This document shows, piece by piece, positions 17,338-27,676 of a stretch of 64,000 nucleotides of DNA. Position 1 is the stretch's first letter. The number at the start of each line of letters is the position of its first letter. The notes below the pieces were generated by a model. That model was not told the origin of the DNA. It was given only the letters and a program-made list of their open reading frames with translations, and did not search any database. Made by a program: the position numbers and the translations under genes. This stretch comes from Rhodoglobus sp. (GTDB lineage Bacteria > Actinomycetota > Actinomycetes > Actinomycetales > Microbacteriaceae). The DNA is taken from contig JAODAV010000010.1 in NCBI GenBank assembly GCA_025463605.1, positions 1-64,000 of the forward strand. The letters run 5' to 3'.

Positions 17338-18483
17338 GTGAAGTTCCAGGTCAATCGTGACGTCTTCAGTGAGGCGGTCTCGTTCGCTGTGAAATTGCTT
17401 CCCCAGCGCACGACCCTGCCCATTCTGAGTGGCGTCCTCATCGAGGCAACCGACGACGGACTCACGCTTTCCTCATTCGACTATGAGGTTTCGGCCCGCA
17501 CGGAGATCAGCGCGAAGGTCGAAGAAACCGGCAAGGTTCTCGTCTCCGGCCGCCTTCTGGCCGAAATCGCAAGCCGACTCCCCAATGCTCCCGTGAATTT
17601 CTCGACCGATGAGGGCCGAATAACCGTCGCATGCGGCTCGGGGCAATTCACCCTTCTGAGCATGCCGGTTGAGGAATATCCCACACTGCCGCAGGTCTCC
17701 GACCAAGCCGGCGTCCTGCAGGCTGAGGATTTCTCAGCTGCTATCGCACAAGTCGCGGTCGCAGCATCCCGCGATGACGTCACACCGGTCATCACGGGTG
17801 TGCAGCTCGAGGTCTCGCAGAACAACCTGTCGCTCGTCGCGACCGACCGATACCGCGTCGCGGTGCGCGAGATCGCCTGGGATGCCGGCAACTCCGGCCT
17901 CGAGTCGGCGACCGCCCTCGTGCCGGCGCGCACGCTCATCGAGATCGGCAAGACATTCGGACACAGCGGCACGATTTCCGTCGCGATCACGAGCACAGAC
18001 GACCGAGAGCTCATCGCCTTCCAGGCGGACAAGAAGACGGTGACGTCATTGCTCATCAAGGGCAATTTCCCTCCGGTGAAGCGCCTCTTCCCCGAGACCG
18101 TGGACAACTACGCCGTCATCAACACAGCCGAACTTATCGAAGCCGTCCGACGCGTCTCCCTCGTCCTCGAGCGGGAGGCGGCACTGCGTTTCACGTTCAC
18201 GATCGAGGGGGTCACTCTCGAAGCGATCGGATCAGAGCAGGCACAGGCATCCGAGTCGATCGACGCGTTTCTCACGGGCAGTGACACTGTCGTCTCACTC
18301 AAGCCGCAGTTTCTGCTGGATGGTCTTGCATCGGTGCACTCGGAGTTCGTGCGCATCTCGTTCACCAAGACGGAGAACCCAAACAAGCCGGGTCCCGTGC
18401 TCATCACAAGCCAGTCCTCGAAAGACCAGCCGGGCGCAGACAATTACAGGTACCTCCTGCAGCCGAACCTGCTGCTGCGCTAG
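17338..18483 (+). CDS. dnaN: DNA polymerase III subunit beta (sliding clamp)
   Basis: Ring-shaped clamp that tethers the replicative polymerase. The 381-residue product starts MKFQVNRDVFSEAVSFAVKLLP and shows the three-fold repeated clamp fold (LSGVLIEA, ITGVQLEV, FTIEGVTLEA), ending in YLLQPNLLLR. The GTG at 17338, seven bases after AAGGGG, gives the conserved N-terminus; a longer in-frame reading from 17290 lacks support. It lies directly downstream of oriC. Confidence 0.97.
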   Translation: MKFQVNRDVFSEAVSFAVKLLPQRTTLPILSGVLIEATDDGLTLSSFDYEVSARTEISAKVEETGKVLVSGRLLAEIASRLPNAPVNFSTDEGRITVACGSGQFTLLSMPVEEYPTLPQVSDQAGVLQAEDFSAAIAQVAVAASRDDVTPVITGVQLEVSQNNLSLVATDRYRVAVREIAWDAGNSGLESATALVPARTLIEIGKTFGHSGTISVAITSTDDRELIAFQADKKTVTSLLIKGNFPPVKRLFPETVDNYAVINTAELIEAVRRVSLVLEREAALRFTFTIEGVTLEAIGSEQAQASESIDAFLTGSDTVVSLKPQFLLDGLASVHSEFVRISFTKTENPNKPGPVLITSQSSKDQPGADNYRYLLQPNLLLR

Positions 18484-18507
18484 TCACACCGCTCGTTAGG
18501 ACTCGAG

Positions 18508-19392
18508 ATGCACATCGGGATCGTCGGCCTCGGCAAAATGGGCAACAACATGCGGGCCCGTCTGAAGAAGAACGGTGTCGAGGTCACGGGCTATGACCCG
18601 AATCCCGACGTGACCGATGTGGCCTCCCTCGCAGAGCTCGCAGCAGCACTCCCCGCGCCGCGGGTCATCTGGGTCATGGTGCCCTCGGGCAAGATCACCG
18701 ACGACGTCATTCACAACGTCGCCGAGGCGCTGAGCCCGGGCGACCTGGTGGTCGACGGCGGCAATTCGCGCTACACGGATGACGCGATCCACGTGGAGTT
18801 CCTCGCGACGAAGGGACTGCGCTTCATCGACGTGGGCGTTTCCGGCGGAATTTGGGGCCTGGAGAATGGCTATGGGCTCATGGCCGGCGGAGACGCAGCC
18901 GACATCGAGCTGGCGATGCCGATCTTCGATGGCCTTCGCCCAGAGGGCCCCCGCGAAGAGGGATTCGTGCACGTGGGCCCGGTCGGCGCCGGGCACTACG
19001 CGAAGATGGTGCACAACGGCATCGAGTACGCCCTCATGCAGGCCTGGGCCGAGGGTTACGAACTGCTCGACACCCGCAAGGATCTCGTCGCCAATGTCTC
19101 CGGCACATTCAAAGCTTGGCAGCGCGGTACGGTCGTGCGTTCATGGCTGCTCGAGCTTCTCGTGAAGGCGCTCGAGGAAGATCCCGAATTCGAGAAGATC
19201 GCGGGATACGTGGAGGACTCGGGAGAGGGGCGATGGACGGTGCACGAAGCGCTCGACCTGGCGGTTCCGGTTCCCACGATCAGCGCGGCGATCTTCGCGC
19301 GCTTCGTGTCGCGTCAAGAGGACTCCCCGTCCATGAAGGCAGTCGCCGCCCTCCGCAACCAGTTTGGTGGGCACGCCGTCCGCAAGAGCTGA
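18508..19392 (+). CDS. gnd: 6-phosphogluconate dehydrogenase (decarboxylating), short NAD-type
   Basis: Oxidatively decarboxylates 6-phosphogluconate to ribulose 5-phosphate. At 294 residues it belongs to the short GndA/YqeC-like group, which usually uses NAD. Motifs: GLGKMG at 7-12, VDGGNSRYTDD, GVSGGIWGLENGYGLMAGG and the substrate helix HYAKMVHNGIEYALMQ. It sits between dnaN and recF, the common actinobacterial arrangement, with only four bases before recF. Confidence 0.93.
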   Translation: MHIGIVGLGKMGNNMRARLKKNGVEVTGYDPNPDVTDVASLAELAAALPAPRVIWVMVPSGKITDDVIHNVAEALSPGDLVVDGGNSRYTDDAIHVEFLATKGLRFIDVGVSGGIWGLENGYGLMAGGDAADIELAMPIFDGLRPEGPREEGFVHVGPVGAGHYAKMVHNGIEYALMQAWAEGYELLDTRKDLVANVSGTFKAWQRGTVVRSWLLELLVKALEEDPEFEKIAGYVEDSGEGRWTVHEALDLAVPVPTISAAIFARFVSRQEDSPSMKAVAALRNQFGGHAVRKS

Positions 19393-19396
19393 CGAC

Positions 19397-20551
19397 GTGA
19401 TCGTCACACACCTCGGTCTCAGCGACTTCCGAAATTACGAGACACTCGACGTCGACCTCCACCCGGGGCCGAACCTCTTCGTCGGCAGTAACGGCCAAGG
19501 CAAGACCAATCTCGTCGAAGCGCTGGGCTACTTGAGCACACTCGGCTCTCATCGGGTCTCGGTGGACCACGCGCTCATCCGCCAGAATCAGGAGTCGGCG
19601 ATTATCCGCGCGCGCCTCTCCCACGGCGGCCGCGAGGTGCTTGCGGAGGTGCAGCTCAATCGCAGTGCCGCCAATCGTGCCCAGGTGAATCGCTCACCGA
19701 TCAAGACACGCGAGCTTCCGCGCTACTTCTCGAGCGTGTTGTTCGCGCCGGAAGATCTCGCGCTCGTGCGCGGCGAGCCTTCGGGCCGGCGACGTTTCAT
19801 GGACGAGCTGCTCGTGCTGCGCACCCCGCGCATGAGCTCCGTGATCGCCGACTACGAACGGGTGCTCCGGCAGCGCAACACGCTCCTCAAATCGGCACGC
19901 AACGCTCGCGGCGAGCTGACGACCCTGGAGATCTGGGATGAACGGCTCGTCGCACTCGGATCGGAGATCATCGCCGCTCGCACGGCCCTGGTCGAGGAGC
20001 TGACTCCCGAGTTGACGGCCGCGTACTCTGCGATCGCGGGCGCGGATCACGGGGCCCACCTGACGAATTACCTGAGTGTGTTCGCTTCGACTCCGGATGA
20101 CGAGGCCGGCGACGGCGCGGCGACTCGCGCGGGCCTCGTGACGGCTTCGGTCGCGGCCGAGGCATTCCGCGGTGCTCTCGCGCGCCTGCGGCGCGCCGAA
20201 CTCGATCGGGGAGTCACCCTCGCGGGGCCACATCGCGACGATCTCGTGCTCGAGCTCAACGGCCTGCCGGCGCGGGGGTACGCGAGCCACGGCGAGTCGT
20301 GGTCGTTCGCCCTCTCCCTCAAGCTCGCGTCGGCCGCGGTTCTGCGGCGGGAGTCATCCGCGGGCGATCCTGTGCTCATCCTCGACGACGTGTTCGCCGA
20401 GCTCGACGAGTCTCGCCGCGGCCGGCTCGCCAATGCGGTGGCGGACTTCGAGCAGGTGCTGATAACGGCTGCGGTGTTCGATGATGTACCGGAGAGCCTG
20501 GCCGCGAATGTCGTGCGAATCAGCGCCGGAAGGGTGGTGACCGATGAGTGA
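19397..20551 (+). CDS. recF: DNA replication/repair protein RecF
   Basis: SMC-like ATPase that helps load RecA at gapped DNA through the RecFOR pathway. The 384-residue protein carries Walker A GSNGQGKTN at 30-38, the signature segment SWSFALSLKLASAAVL, and Walker B VLILDDVFAELDESR. The GTG at 19397 begins MIVTHLGLSDFRNY, the family's usual N-terminus. The end overlaps dciA by 8 bp. Confidence 0.96.
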   Translation: MIVTHLGLSDFRNYETLDVDLHPGPNLFVGSNGQGKTNLVEALGYLSTLGSHRVSVDHALIRQNQESAIIRARLSHGGREVLAEVQLNRSAANRAQVNRSPIKTRELPRYFSSVLFAPEDLALVRGEPSGRRRFMDELLVLRTPRMSSVIADYERVLRQRNTLLKSARNARGELTTLEIWDERLVALGSEIIAARTALVEELTPELTAAYSAIAGADHGAHLTNYLSVFASTPDDEAGDGAATRAGLVTASVAAEAFRGALARLRRAELDRGVTLAGPHRDDLVLELNGLPARGYASHGESWSFALSLKLASAAVLRRESSAGDPVLILDDVFAELDESRRGRLANAVADFEQVLITAAVFDDVPESLAANVVRISAGRVVTDE

Positions 20552-21062
20552 GGCCGGCACGCCTGCCGAAGAGACCGGACCCGACGAGCACCTCGCCGTC
20601 TACTTGCGGTTCCGCCGGGTCTTCGGTGACGCCGGAACCCGGTCGGCAACAGCGCGCAAGCGCGCGGCGAAGAAGAAGGAGGGCGGCAGCGTGCCGTTCG
20701 GTGCCGGTCGCGATCCCCACGGGCTGGGGGAGGTGATCGACGGCTTGGCTTCGAAGATGGGCTGGACCTCCCCTCTCGCGAGGTCCGAACTGCTCCTGTC
20801 CTGGCCCGGAATCGTGGGCGTCGAGACGGCCGAGCACTGCACGCCGACCGGCATCGAGGAGGGCGTTCTGACGGTGCGCTGCGATTCGACGGCGTGGGCG
20901 ACGCAGTTGAGGCTCATGCGATCGCAAGTGACGACGACAATTGCGCAGCGCTATCCGTCTGCGGGCATCGAGTCTGTGCGCTTTGAGGGGCCGAACGCCC
21001 CTTCCTGGAAACGCGGCCCCAAATCAATTCCAGGCCGCGGTCCACGCGATACTTACGGCTAG
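20544..21062 (+). CDS. dciA: DciA-like DUF721 protein
   Basis: 172-residue protein of the DUF721 family. The C-terminal half (LLLSWPGIVGVETAEHCTP, then LTVRCDSTAWATQLRLM) is the KH-like DciA domain; the N-terminus is a basic, probably disordered linker with RKRAAKKKEGG. DciA homologues assist loading or activity of the replicative helicase in bacteria that lack DnaC. The position after recF and before gyrB is conserved in actinobacteria. Confidence 0.88.
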   Translation: MSEAGTPAEETGPDEHLAVYLRFRRVFGDAGTRSATARKRAAKKKEGGSVPFGAGRDPHGLGEVIDGLASKMGWTSPLARSELLLSWPGIVGVETAEHCTPTGIEEGVLTVRCDSTAWATQLRLMRSQVTTTIAQRYPSAGIESVRFEGPNAPSWKRGPKSIPGRGPRDTYG

Positions 21063-21136
21063 GTAGGCAAATCAGGTCAAGTGCGGCACGAAAACTCCGC
21101 AGATGGCGAAATCGGCCCTTTCCGACCGATCGGTTT

Positions 21137-23214
<2,078 letters not shown>

Positions 23215-23223
23215 GGACTGACG

Positions 23224-25800
23224 ATGGCAGACGAGACTCCCACCGAGCCCACATTCGAGAACGCCGAGGTCGACGACCGGCATGACAAGGTCGACCAGGT
23301 CGACCTCCAGCTGGAGATGCAGCGCTCGTACCTCGACTACGCGATGAGCGTCATCGTCGGGCGGGCGCTGCCTGACGTGCGCGACGGGCTCAAGCCAGTG
23401 CACCGTCGCGTGATCTACGCGATGTACGACGGCGGCTACCGCCCCGACAAGAGCTTCTCGAAGTGCACGCGCGTCGTCGGTGAGGTAATGGGCCAGTTCC
23501 ATCCTCACGGAGATACGTCGATCTACGACGCGCTCGTGCGACTCGTGCAGCCGTGGAGCTTGCGCTACCCGCTCGCGCTGGGCCAGGGCAACTTCGGTTC
23601 CGCCGGCAACGACGGCGCAGCCGCCCCTCGATACACCGAGACCAAGATGGCGCCCCTCGCCATGGAGATGGTCAGGGACATCGACGAGGAGACCGTCGAC
23701 TTCCAGGACAACTACGACGGCAAGACCCAGGAGCCGACCGTGCTCCCGGCGCGCTTCCCCAACCTGCTCGTCAACGGCTCGGTCGGCATCGCCGTAGGCA
23801 TGGCCACCAACATCCCGCCCCACAACCTGCGGGAGGTGGCGTCCGGTGCGCTCTGGGCGCTCGAGAACCCGGATGCCACTCGCGAGGAGCTGCTCGAGGC
23901 GCTCATCCACCGCATCAAGGGGCCCGACTTCCCCACGGGCGCGCAGATTCTCGGGGTGAAGGGCATCCTCGACGCCTACCGCACGGGTCGGGGCTCGATC
24001 ACGATGCGCGCGGTCGTCAACGTCGAGGAACTGCAGGGGCGCACGTGCCTGGTGGTCACGGAGCTTCCGTACCAGGTGAACCCCGACAACCTCGCGCTCA
24101 AGATCGCGGACCTCGTCAAGGAGGGCAAGATCGGCGGCATCGCCGACATCCGCGACGAGACCTCGGGCCGCACCGGCCAGCGGCTCGTGATCGTGCTCAA
24201 GCGGGATGCCGTCGCGAAGGTCGTGCTCAACAACCTCTACAAGCACACGCAGCTGCAAGACAACTTCGGCGCGAACATGCTCGCGATCGTCGACGGAATC
24301 CCGCGCACGCTCCCGGTCGACGGATTCATCACGCATTGGATCGAGCACCAGGTCGACGTGATCGTGCGGCGCACCACCTTCCGGCTGCGCAAGGCCGAGG
24401 AGCGCGCGCACATACTGCGCGGCTACCTCAAGGCCCTCGACGCGATGGACGAGGTGATCGCCCTCATCCGCGCATCGCAGACGGTGGACGACGCGCGGGA
24501 GGGTCTCATGAAGCTCCTCGACGTCGACGACCTTCAGGCCCGCTCCATCCTCGACATGCAGCTGCGTCGCCTCGCCGCGCTTGAGCGCCAGAAGATCATC
24601 GATGAGCACGACGAACTCGAGCGACTGATCGGGACGTACCAGCACATCCTTGCCACGCCATCCGAGCAGCGCAAGATCGTCAAAGACGAGCTCGAGGAGA
24701 TCGTCGATCGCTTCGGTGACGACCGCCGCACCGAGATCATGTTCGGCTTCGACGGCGACATGAGCGTCGAAGACCTCATCCCCGAAGAAGAGATGGTCAT
24801 CACGGTCACGCGCGGCGGCTACGTCAAGCGCACGCGCAGCGACAACTACCGCAGCCAGCACCGCGGCGGAAAGGGTGTCAAGGGCGCGCAATTGCGAGCG
24901 GATGACGTCGTCGACCACTTCTTCGTGACCACGACCCACCACTGGTTGCTGTTCTTCACGAACACCGGGCGCGTGTACCGGGCGAAGGCCTACGAAATCC
25001 AGGAAGCCGGCCGCGACGCCAAGGGACAGCACGTCGCCAACCTTCTTGCGATGCAGCCGGGCGAGCAGATCGCTCAGATCCTCGACATCCGCGATTACGC
25101 GGCGGCTAAGTACCTCGTGCTCGCGACCCGTGGCGGACTCGTGAAGAAGACGGGGCTCACCGAGTACGACACCAATCGCACGGGCGGCATCATCGCGATC
25201 AACCTGCGGGAGGGCGACGAGGTCGTCTCCGCGATGCTCGTGGAGGAGGACGAGGATGTGCTGCTCGTCTCCCGCCGGGGCATGTCCATCAGGTTCACGG
25301 CATCCGATTCGGCGATGCGCCCCATGGGTCGATCCACGTCCGGTGTGATCGGGATGCACTTCCGCGACGACGACCAGTTGCTGAGTGCGAGCGTGCTCGG
25401 TGACCGCGGCTACGTGTTCGTGGTCACGGAGGGCGGCTACGCGAAGCGCACTTCGGTGGACCAGTACCGGGTGCAGGGACGCGGCGGATTGGGCATCAAA
25501 GTTGCCAAGTTGAACGACCACAGGGGCGATCTCGCGGGTGCTCTCATCGTCGGCGACGAGGATGAGGTGCTTGTGGTTCTTGCCAGCGGCAAGGTGGTAC
25601 GCTCTTCTGTCGCTGAGGTTCCGGCCAAGGGTCGTGACACCATGGGTGTCGTGTTCGCCCGGTTTGCCGACGACGACAAGATCATCGCGATCGCCAGAAA
25701 CAGTGAACGAAATCTAGACAATCAGGAACTCGACGAGGCGGTAGACGCCGACCAGCACGACGCCGAGCCCGCTGGGAAGGACGAATCAGCCGATGAGTAG
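23224..25800 (+). CDS. gyrA: DNA gyrase subunit A
   Basis: DNA cleavage and rejoining subunit of gyrase (858 residues). The catalytic tyrosine is Y137 in AAPRYTE. The quinolone-determining region reads [10 protein letters not shown], so the E. coli S83 equivalent is T98 and D87 is D102; no resistance substitution is evident. The C-terminal beta-pinwheel contains the GyrA-box-like QHRGGKG. The tail is long and acidic. The stop overlaps the start of the DUF3566 gene by 8 bp. Confidence 0.97.
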   Translation: MADETPTEPTFENAEVDDRHDKVDQVDLQLEMQRSYLDYAMSVIVGRALPDVRDGLKPVHRRVIYAMYDGGYRPDKSFSKCTRVVGEVMGQFHPHGDTSIYDALVRLVQPWSLRYPLALGQGNFGSAGNDGAAAPRYTETKMAPLAMEMVRDIDEETVDFQDNYDGKTQEPTVLPARFPNLLVNGSVGIAVGMATNIPPHNLREVASGALWALENPDATREELLEALIHRIKGPDFPTGAQILGVKGILDAYRTGRGSITMRAVVNVEELQGRTCLVVTELPYQVNPDNLALKIADLVKEGKIGGIADIRDETSGRTGQRLVIVLKRDAVAKVVLNNLYKHTQLQDNFGANMLAIVDGIPRTLPVDGFITHWIEHQVDVIVRRTTFRLRKAEERAHILRGYLKALDAMDEVIALIRASQTVDDAREGLMKLLDVDDLQARSILDMQLRRLAALERQKIIDEHDELERLIGTYQHILATPSEQRKIVKDELEEIVDRFGDDRRTEIMFGFDGDMSVEDLIPEEEMVITVTRGGYVKRTRSDNYRSQHRGGKGVKGAQLRADDVVDHFFVTTTHHWLLFFTNTGRVYRAKAYEIQEAGRDAKGQHVANLLAMQPGEQIAQILDIRDYAAAKYLVLATRGGLVKKTGLTEYDTNRTGGIIAINLREGDEVVSAMLVEEDEDVLLVSRRGMSIRFTASDSAMRPMGRSTSGVIGMHFRDDDQLLSASVLGDRGYVFVVTEGGYAKRTSVDQYRVQGRGGLGIKVAKLNDHRGDLAGALIVGDEDEVLVVLASGKVVRSSVAEVPAKGRDTMGVVFARFADDDKIIAIARNSERNLDNQELDEAVDADQHDAEPAGKDESADE

Positions 25801-26200
25801 TGTCGCGGAGAAGCTGCAGCGCAAATCGCAGCGCCAGGTGGCCGTCAAGCAGGTTCGCCTCAAGCTCGTCTACATCGATTTCTGGTCGGCGGTCAAGCTG
25901 TCGTTCCTCGTCGCTGCGTCTCTCGGCATCGTGCTCGTCGTCGCCACCATCCTCGTGTGGATCGTGCTCAACTCCACGGGCATCTTCGGCGACCTCGACG
26001 GTATCTTCCAGGACATCTTGAGCGACGAGAACTTCAGCGTCTCGAGCTCGTTCTCGTTGCCGCAGGTTGCGCTTTTCGCGTTCGTCGTCGCGATCCTCAA
26101 CATCATCGTCGGGACGGCTCTTGGCGCGATCGCGAGCATGCTGTACAACTTCAGCGTGCGGCTCACCGGTGGGCTCCTGGTCGGCTTCACCAACAACTGA
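25793..26200 (+). CDS. DUF3566 domain membrane protein
   Basis: 135-residue protein with a basic cytoplasmic N-terminus ([23 protein letters not shown]), a first helix [23 protein letters not shown], a short external segment and a second helix near residues 90-115, ending GLLVGFTNN. This matches DUF3566, an actinobacterial family found immediately downstream of gyrA. Function unknown. It overlaps gyrA by 8 bp. Confidence 0.85.
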   Translation: MSSVAEKLQRKSQRQVAVKQVRLKLVYIDFWSAVKLSFLVAASLGIVLVVATILVWIVLNSTGIFGDLDGIFQDILSDENFSVSSSFSLPQVALFAFVVAILNIIVGTALGAIASMLYNFSVRLTGGLLVGFTNN

Positions 26201-26249
26201 TCGATTACGACATTCGCAGCCGCGTAAGGTAAGTTCTTATTCGGTCTAG

Positions 26250-26323
26250 GGGGCTATAGCTCAGGCGGTTAGAGCGCTTCGCTGATAACGAAGAGGTCCC
26301 AGGTTCAAGTCCTGGTAGCCCCA
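26250..26323 (+). tRNA. tRNA-Ile (GAT)
   Basis: 74-nt cloverleaf: acceptor GGGGCTA pairs with TAGCCCC, discriminator A at 26323, T-arm CCAGGTTCAAGTCCTGG, anticodon GAT at 26284-26286. The 3' CCA is not encoded (the next bases are CTG). The gyrA-tRNA-Ile-tRNA-Ala order is common in actinobacteria. Confidence 0.98.
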
Positions 26324-26378
26324 CTGGAATCTCCACAAGAGATTCCTTAACTTCACTTCTCCTGCTGTTCACCAGCAC

Positions 26379-26451
26379 GGGGCCTTAGCTCAATTGGTAG
26401 AGCGCCTGCTTTGCAAGCAGGAGGTCAGGGGTTCGATTCCCCTAGGCTCCA
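26379..26451 (+). tRNA. tRNA-Ala (TGC)
   Basis: 73-nt cloverleaf: acceptor GGGGCCT pairs with AGGCTCC, discriminator A at 26451, T-arm AGGGGTTCGATTCCCCT, anticodon TGC at 26412-26414. CCA is not encoded. Copies of its 3' end recur downstream in both orientations (see the next two features). Confidence 0.98.
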
Positions 26452-26526
26452 CGAACCATGCTGACGCCGCCAACCCTGGGCGGCTATCCTTGATTAACTC
26501 CGGCGACAGTATGGTTCGTGGAGCCT
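26445..26526. repeat. 16-bp inverted repeat of the tRNA-Ala end
   Basis: AGGCTCCACGAACCAT (26445-26460), covering the last acceptor bases of tRNA-Ala and nine bases beyond, is perfectly inverted as ATGGTTCGTGGAGCCT at 26511-26526. A further CGAACCCCT (26537-26545) continues the antisense resemblance to the T-arm, followed by the palindrome CCCCTAGGGG. The 50-bp interval contains GGCTATCCTTGA, also found before the aminotransferase gene at about 7762. Confidence 0.8.
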
Positions 26527-26750
26527 GGTCAGGAACCGAACCCCTAGGGGTCCCCGCCGCGCCGGTTCCGACGGAGCGCGCCCGCTCTCTACCCGAACCT
26601 TCGTGTGAAACCGCGCGATCTGACGGCCGTGCAGGTGGGGCGTCGATTCCCCTAGTCTCCAGCAACGCTCCCACCACCATCACTGGCGCTACCGTCCCCG
26701 ACGCCCGACGCGGCTTCCCAAAAGAACCCGCACTCGGTAGTATCCGTGTT
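26452..26750. other. gene-free spacer after tRNA-Ala (integration-scar-like)
   Basis: The 299-bp spacer holds the inverted and direct copies of the tRNA-Ala end described above and the promoter of the island's first operon at its right edge. I see no coding sequence I can support: the reading frame that runs through it from inside the tRNA is only an upstream extension of the gene at 26751. Confidence 0.6.
26643..26661 (+). repeat. att-like imperfect copy of the tRNA-Ala 3' end
   Basis: TCGATTCCCCTAGTCTCCA matches the tRNA-Ala 3' end TCGATTCCCCTAGGCTCCA (26433-26451) at 18 of 19 positions; GGGG precedes both copies, with one base of spacing difference. A duplicated tRNA 3' end is the classic mark of integration by a tyrosine recombinase. 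No integrase gene is visible nearby. Confidence 0.65.
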
Positions 26751-26776
26751 ATGGATACGAGTTCCGTGGAACGGAA
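26715..26776 (+). promoter_or_regulatory. promoter and operator palindromes of the PRT-like/hydrolase operon
   Basis: A -35-like TTCCCA (26715-26720) and -10 TAGTAT (26738-26743) are 17 bp apart, and the ATG follows the -10 by seven bases, as for leaderless transcripts. Two palindromes overlap: GTATCC-N7-GGATAC (26740-26758) spans the -10 and start codon, and TTCCGT-GGA-ACGGAA (26762-26776) lies just inside the gene. The second shares the ACGGAA half-site with the palindrome before ubiD. Confidence 0.55.
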
Positions 26777-27257
26777 TAGCGGCTCGCTGCGCGAAGAGCT
26801 TTCGATGCTGCCAACAGGGGTCGGCTCGATCTCCGAGCTGGCCGATGACCTTTCAGCGCTCAAGGCGGGAACCCCCGGATCGGTAGCGCTGTGGGCTTCC
26901 CGACCAGCAGTCCTTCGCCGCGTCGCTCTCATGACGTCGTCCCGGATTCCCGCCGAGGCGACGCGAGTCATCGCGACCGGTGAGGGCGGGATGGTGCTGG
27001 CAACAGCCGTTGCCCTGACGGCGGGCCTGTCGTTCGCCGTGTGGAACGACGAGAGATTCGAATTCGGAGAGGCGCACGCGGGCGAGGACGTCATGCTGGT
27101 TGCCGTCAATCACTCCGATCTCCCGGGCTTGATCACATGGTGCCAGCAGCGCGGAATCGCGGTCACCGCCGCGCTGAGTGTGTTCGGCCAGACGGGCCAG
27201 GGATCGCTGTTCCTGAACGGTGACTACGGAAGAGTCGAAGAGGGAGTGGCCCCATGA
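26751..27257 (+). CDS. phosphoribosyltransferase-fold-like protein A (function unknown)
   Basis: 168-residue protein I cannot assign by name. The segment RVIATGEGGMVLATAVALTAGLSFAVW resembles the orotate-PRTase core (ligand loop plus GG-x-hydrophobic helix), and EDVMLVAVNHSDLPGLITWC sits where PRTases carry the PRPP loop with its two acidic residues and TTG/TSG, but those residues are absent here. So it looks like a PRTase fold without PRPP chemistry. It is the first gene of a four-gene operon; its stop overlaps the next ATG. The ATG at 26751 is supported by the leaderless promoter. Confidence 0.6.
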   Translation: MDTSSVERNSGSLREELSMLPTGVGSISELADDLSALKAGTPGSVALWASRPAVLRRVALMTSSRIPAEATRVIATGEGGMVLATAVALTAGLSFAVWNDERFEFGEAHAGEDVMLVAVNHSDLPGLITWCQQRGIAVTAALSVFGQTGQGSLFLNGDYGRVEEGVAP

Positions 27258-27676
27258 TCGCGGACGCAATTGCGCGACTGACGGTGGACGGAACGATCGA
27301 CACGAGCGTCGACCCTCGGGCCGTCGACCAGGTGGGCACGGCTCTCGCGCAGGTACTCGATGCCTATTCCGTCGGGGCGCTCGTCTGTTGGGACGGCAAC
27401 GACGAATCGGCACTCGCACAAGTGGTCGGCGCAGACCTCGGCGTGCCTGTCATTCGCGCGGAGGAGAGCCTGGGCCTACTCACCCTCAATCACGGATCCA
27501 GTCCGCGAACGCGCGTGGCGCTCGTGGCCACGCGTTGGGGAAAATACCGCCCGCTAGAGCCGCTGGCCGGACTCGTCACCAACCACGGCCTCGAAGCAGT
27601 GGTGGCCGTATCGATACTGGCAAGCGACCATGACGAGCGCGAGGGCCTTCCCTCCATCGTCATGGAACGCCCGTGA
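27254..27676 (+). CDS. phosphoribosyltransferase-fold-like protein B (function unknown)
   Basis: 140-residue protein, again with a PRTase-like pattern: VGALVCWDGNDESALAQVVG as the ligand loop and helix, and TRVALVATRWGKYRPLEPL in place of the PRPP loop, without the acidic pair. It resembles protein A in layout and may be its paralogue and partner. ATGA overlap with protein A and GTGA overlap with the carbamoylase imply stoichiometric production. A role in binding a pyrimidine-like carboxylate, or in regulating the neighbouring hydrolases, is only inference. Confidence 0.55.
   Translation: MIADAIARLTVDGTIDTSVDPRAVDQVGTALAQVLDAYSVGALVCWDGNDESALAQVVGADLGVPVIRAEESLGLLTLNHGSSPRTRVALVATRWGKYRPLEPLAGLVTNHGLEAVVAVSILASDHDEREGLPSIVMERP

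Noticed and set aside
26394..26750. Upstream extension of protein A through tRNA-Ala
   Set aside because: The frame is open but would translate a tRNA gene and the inverted repeats; the leaderless promoter at 26738 and the ATG at 26751 fit better.
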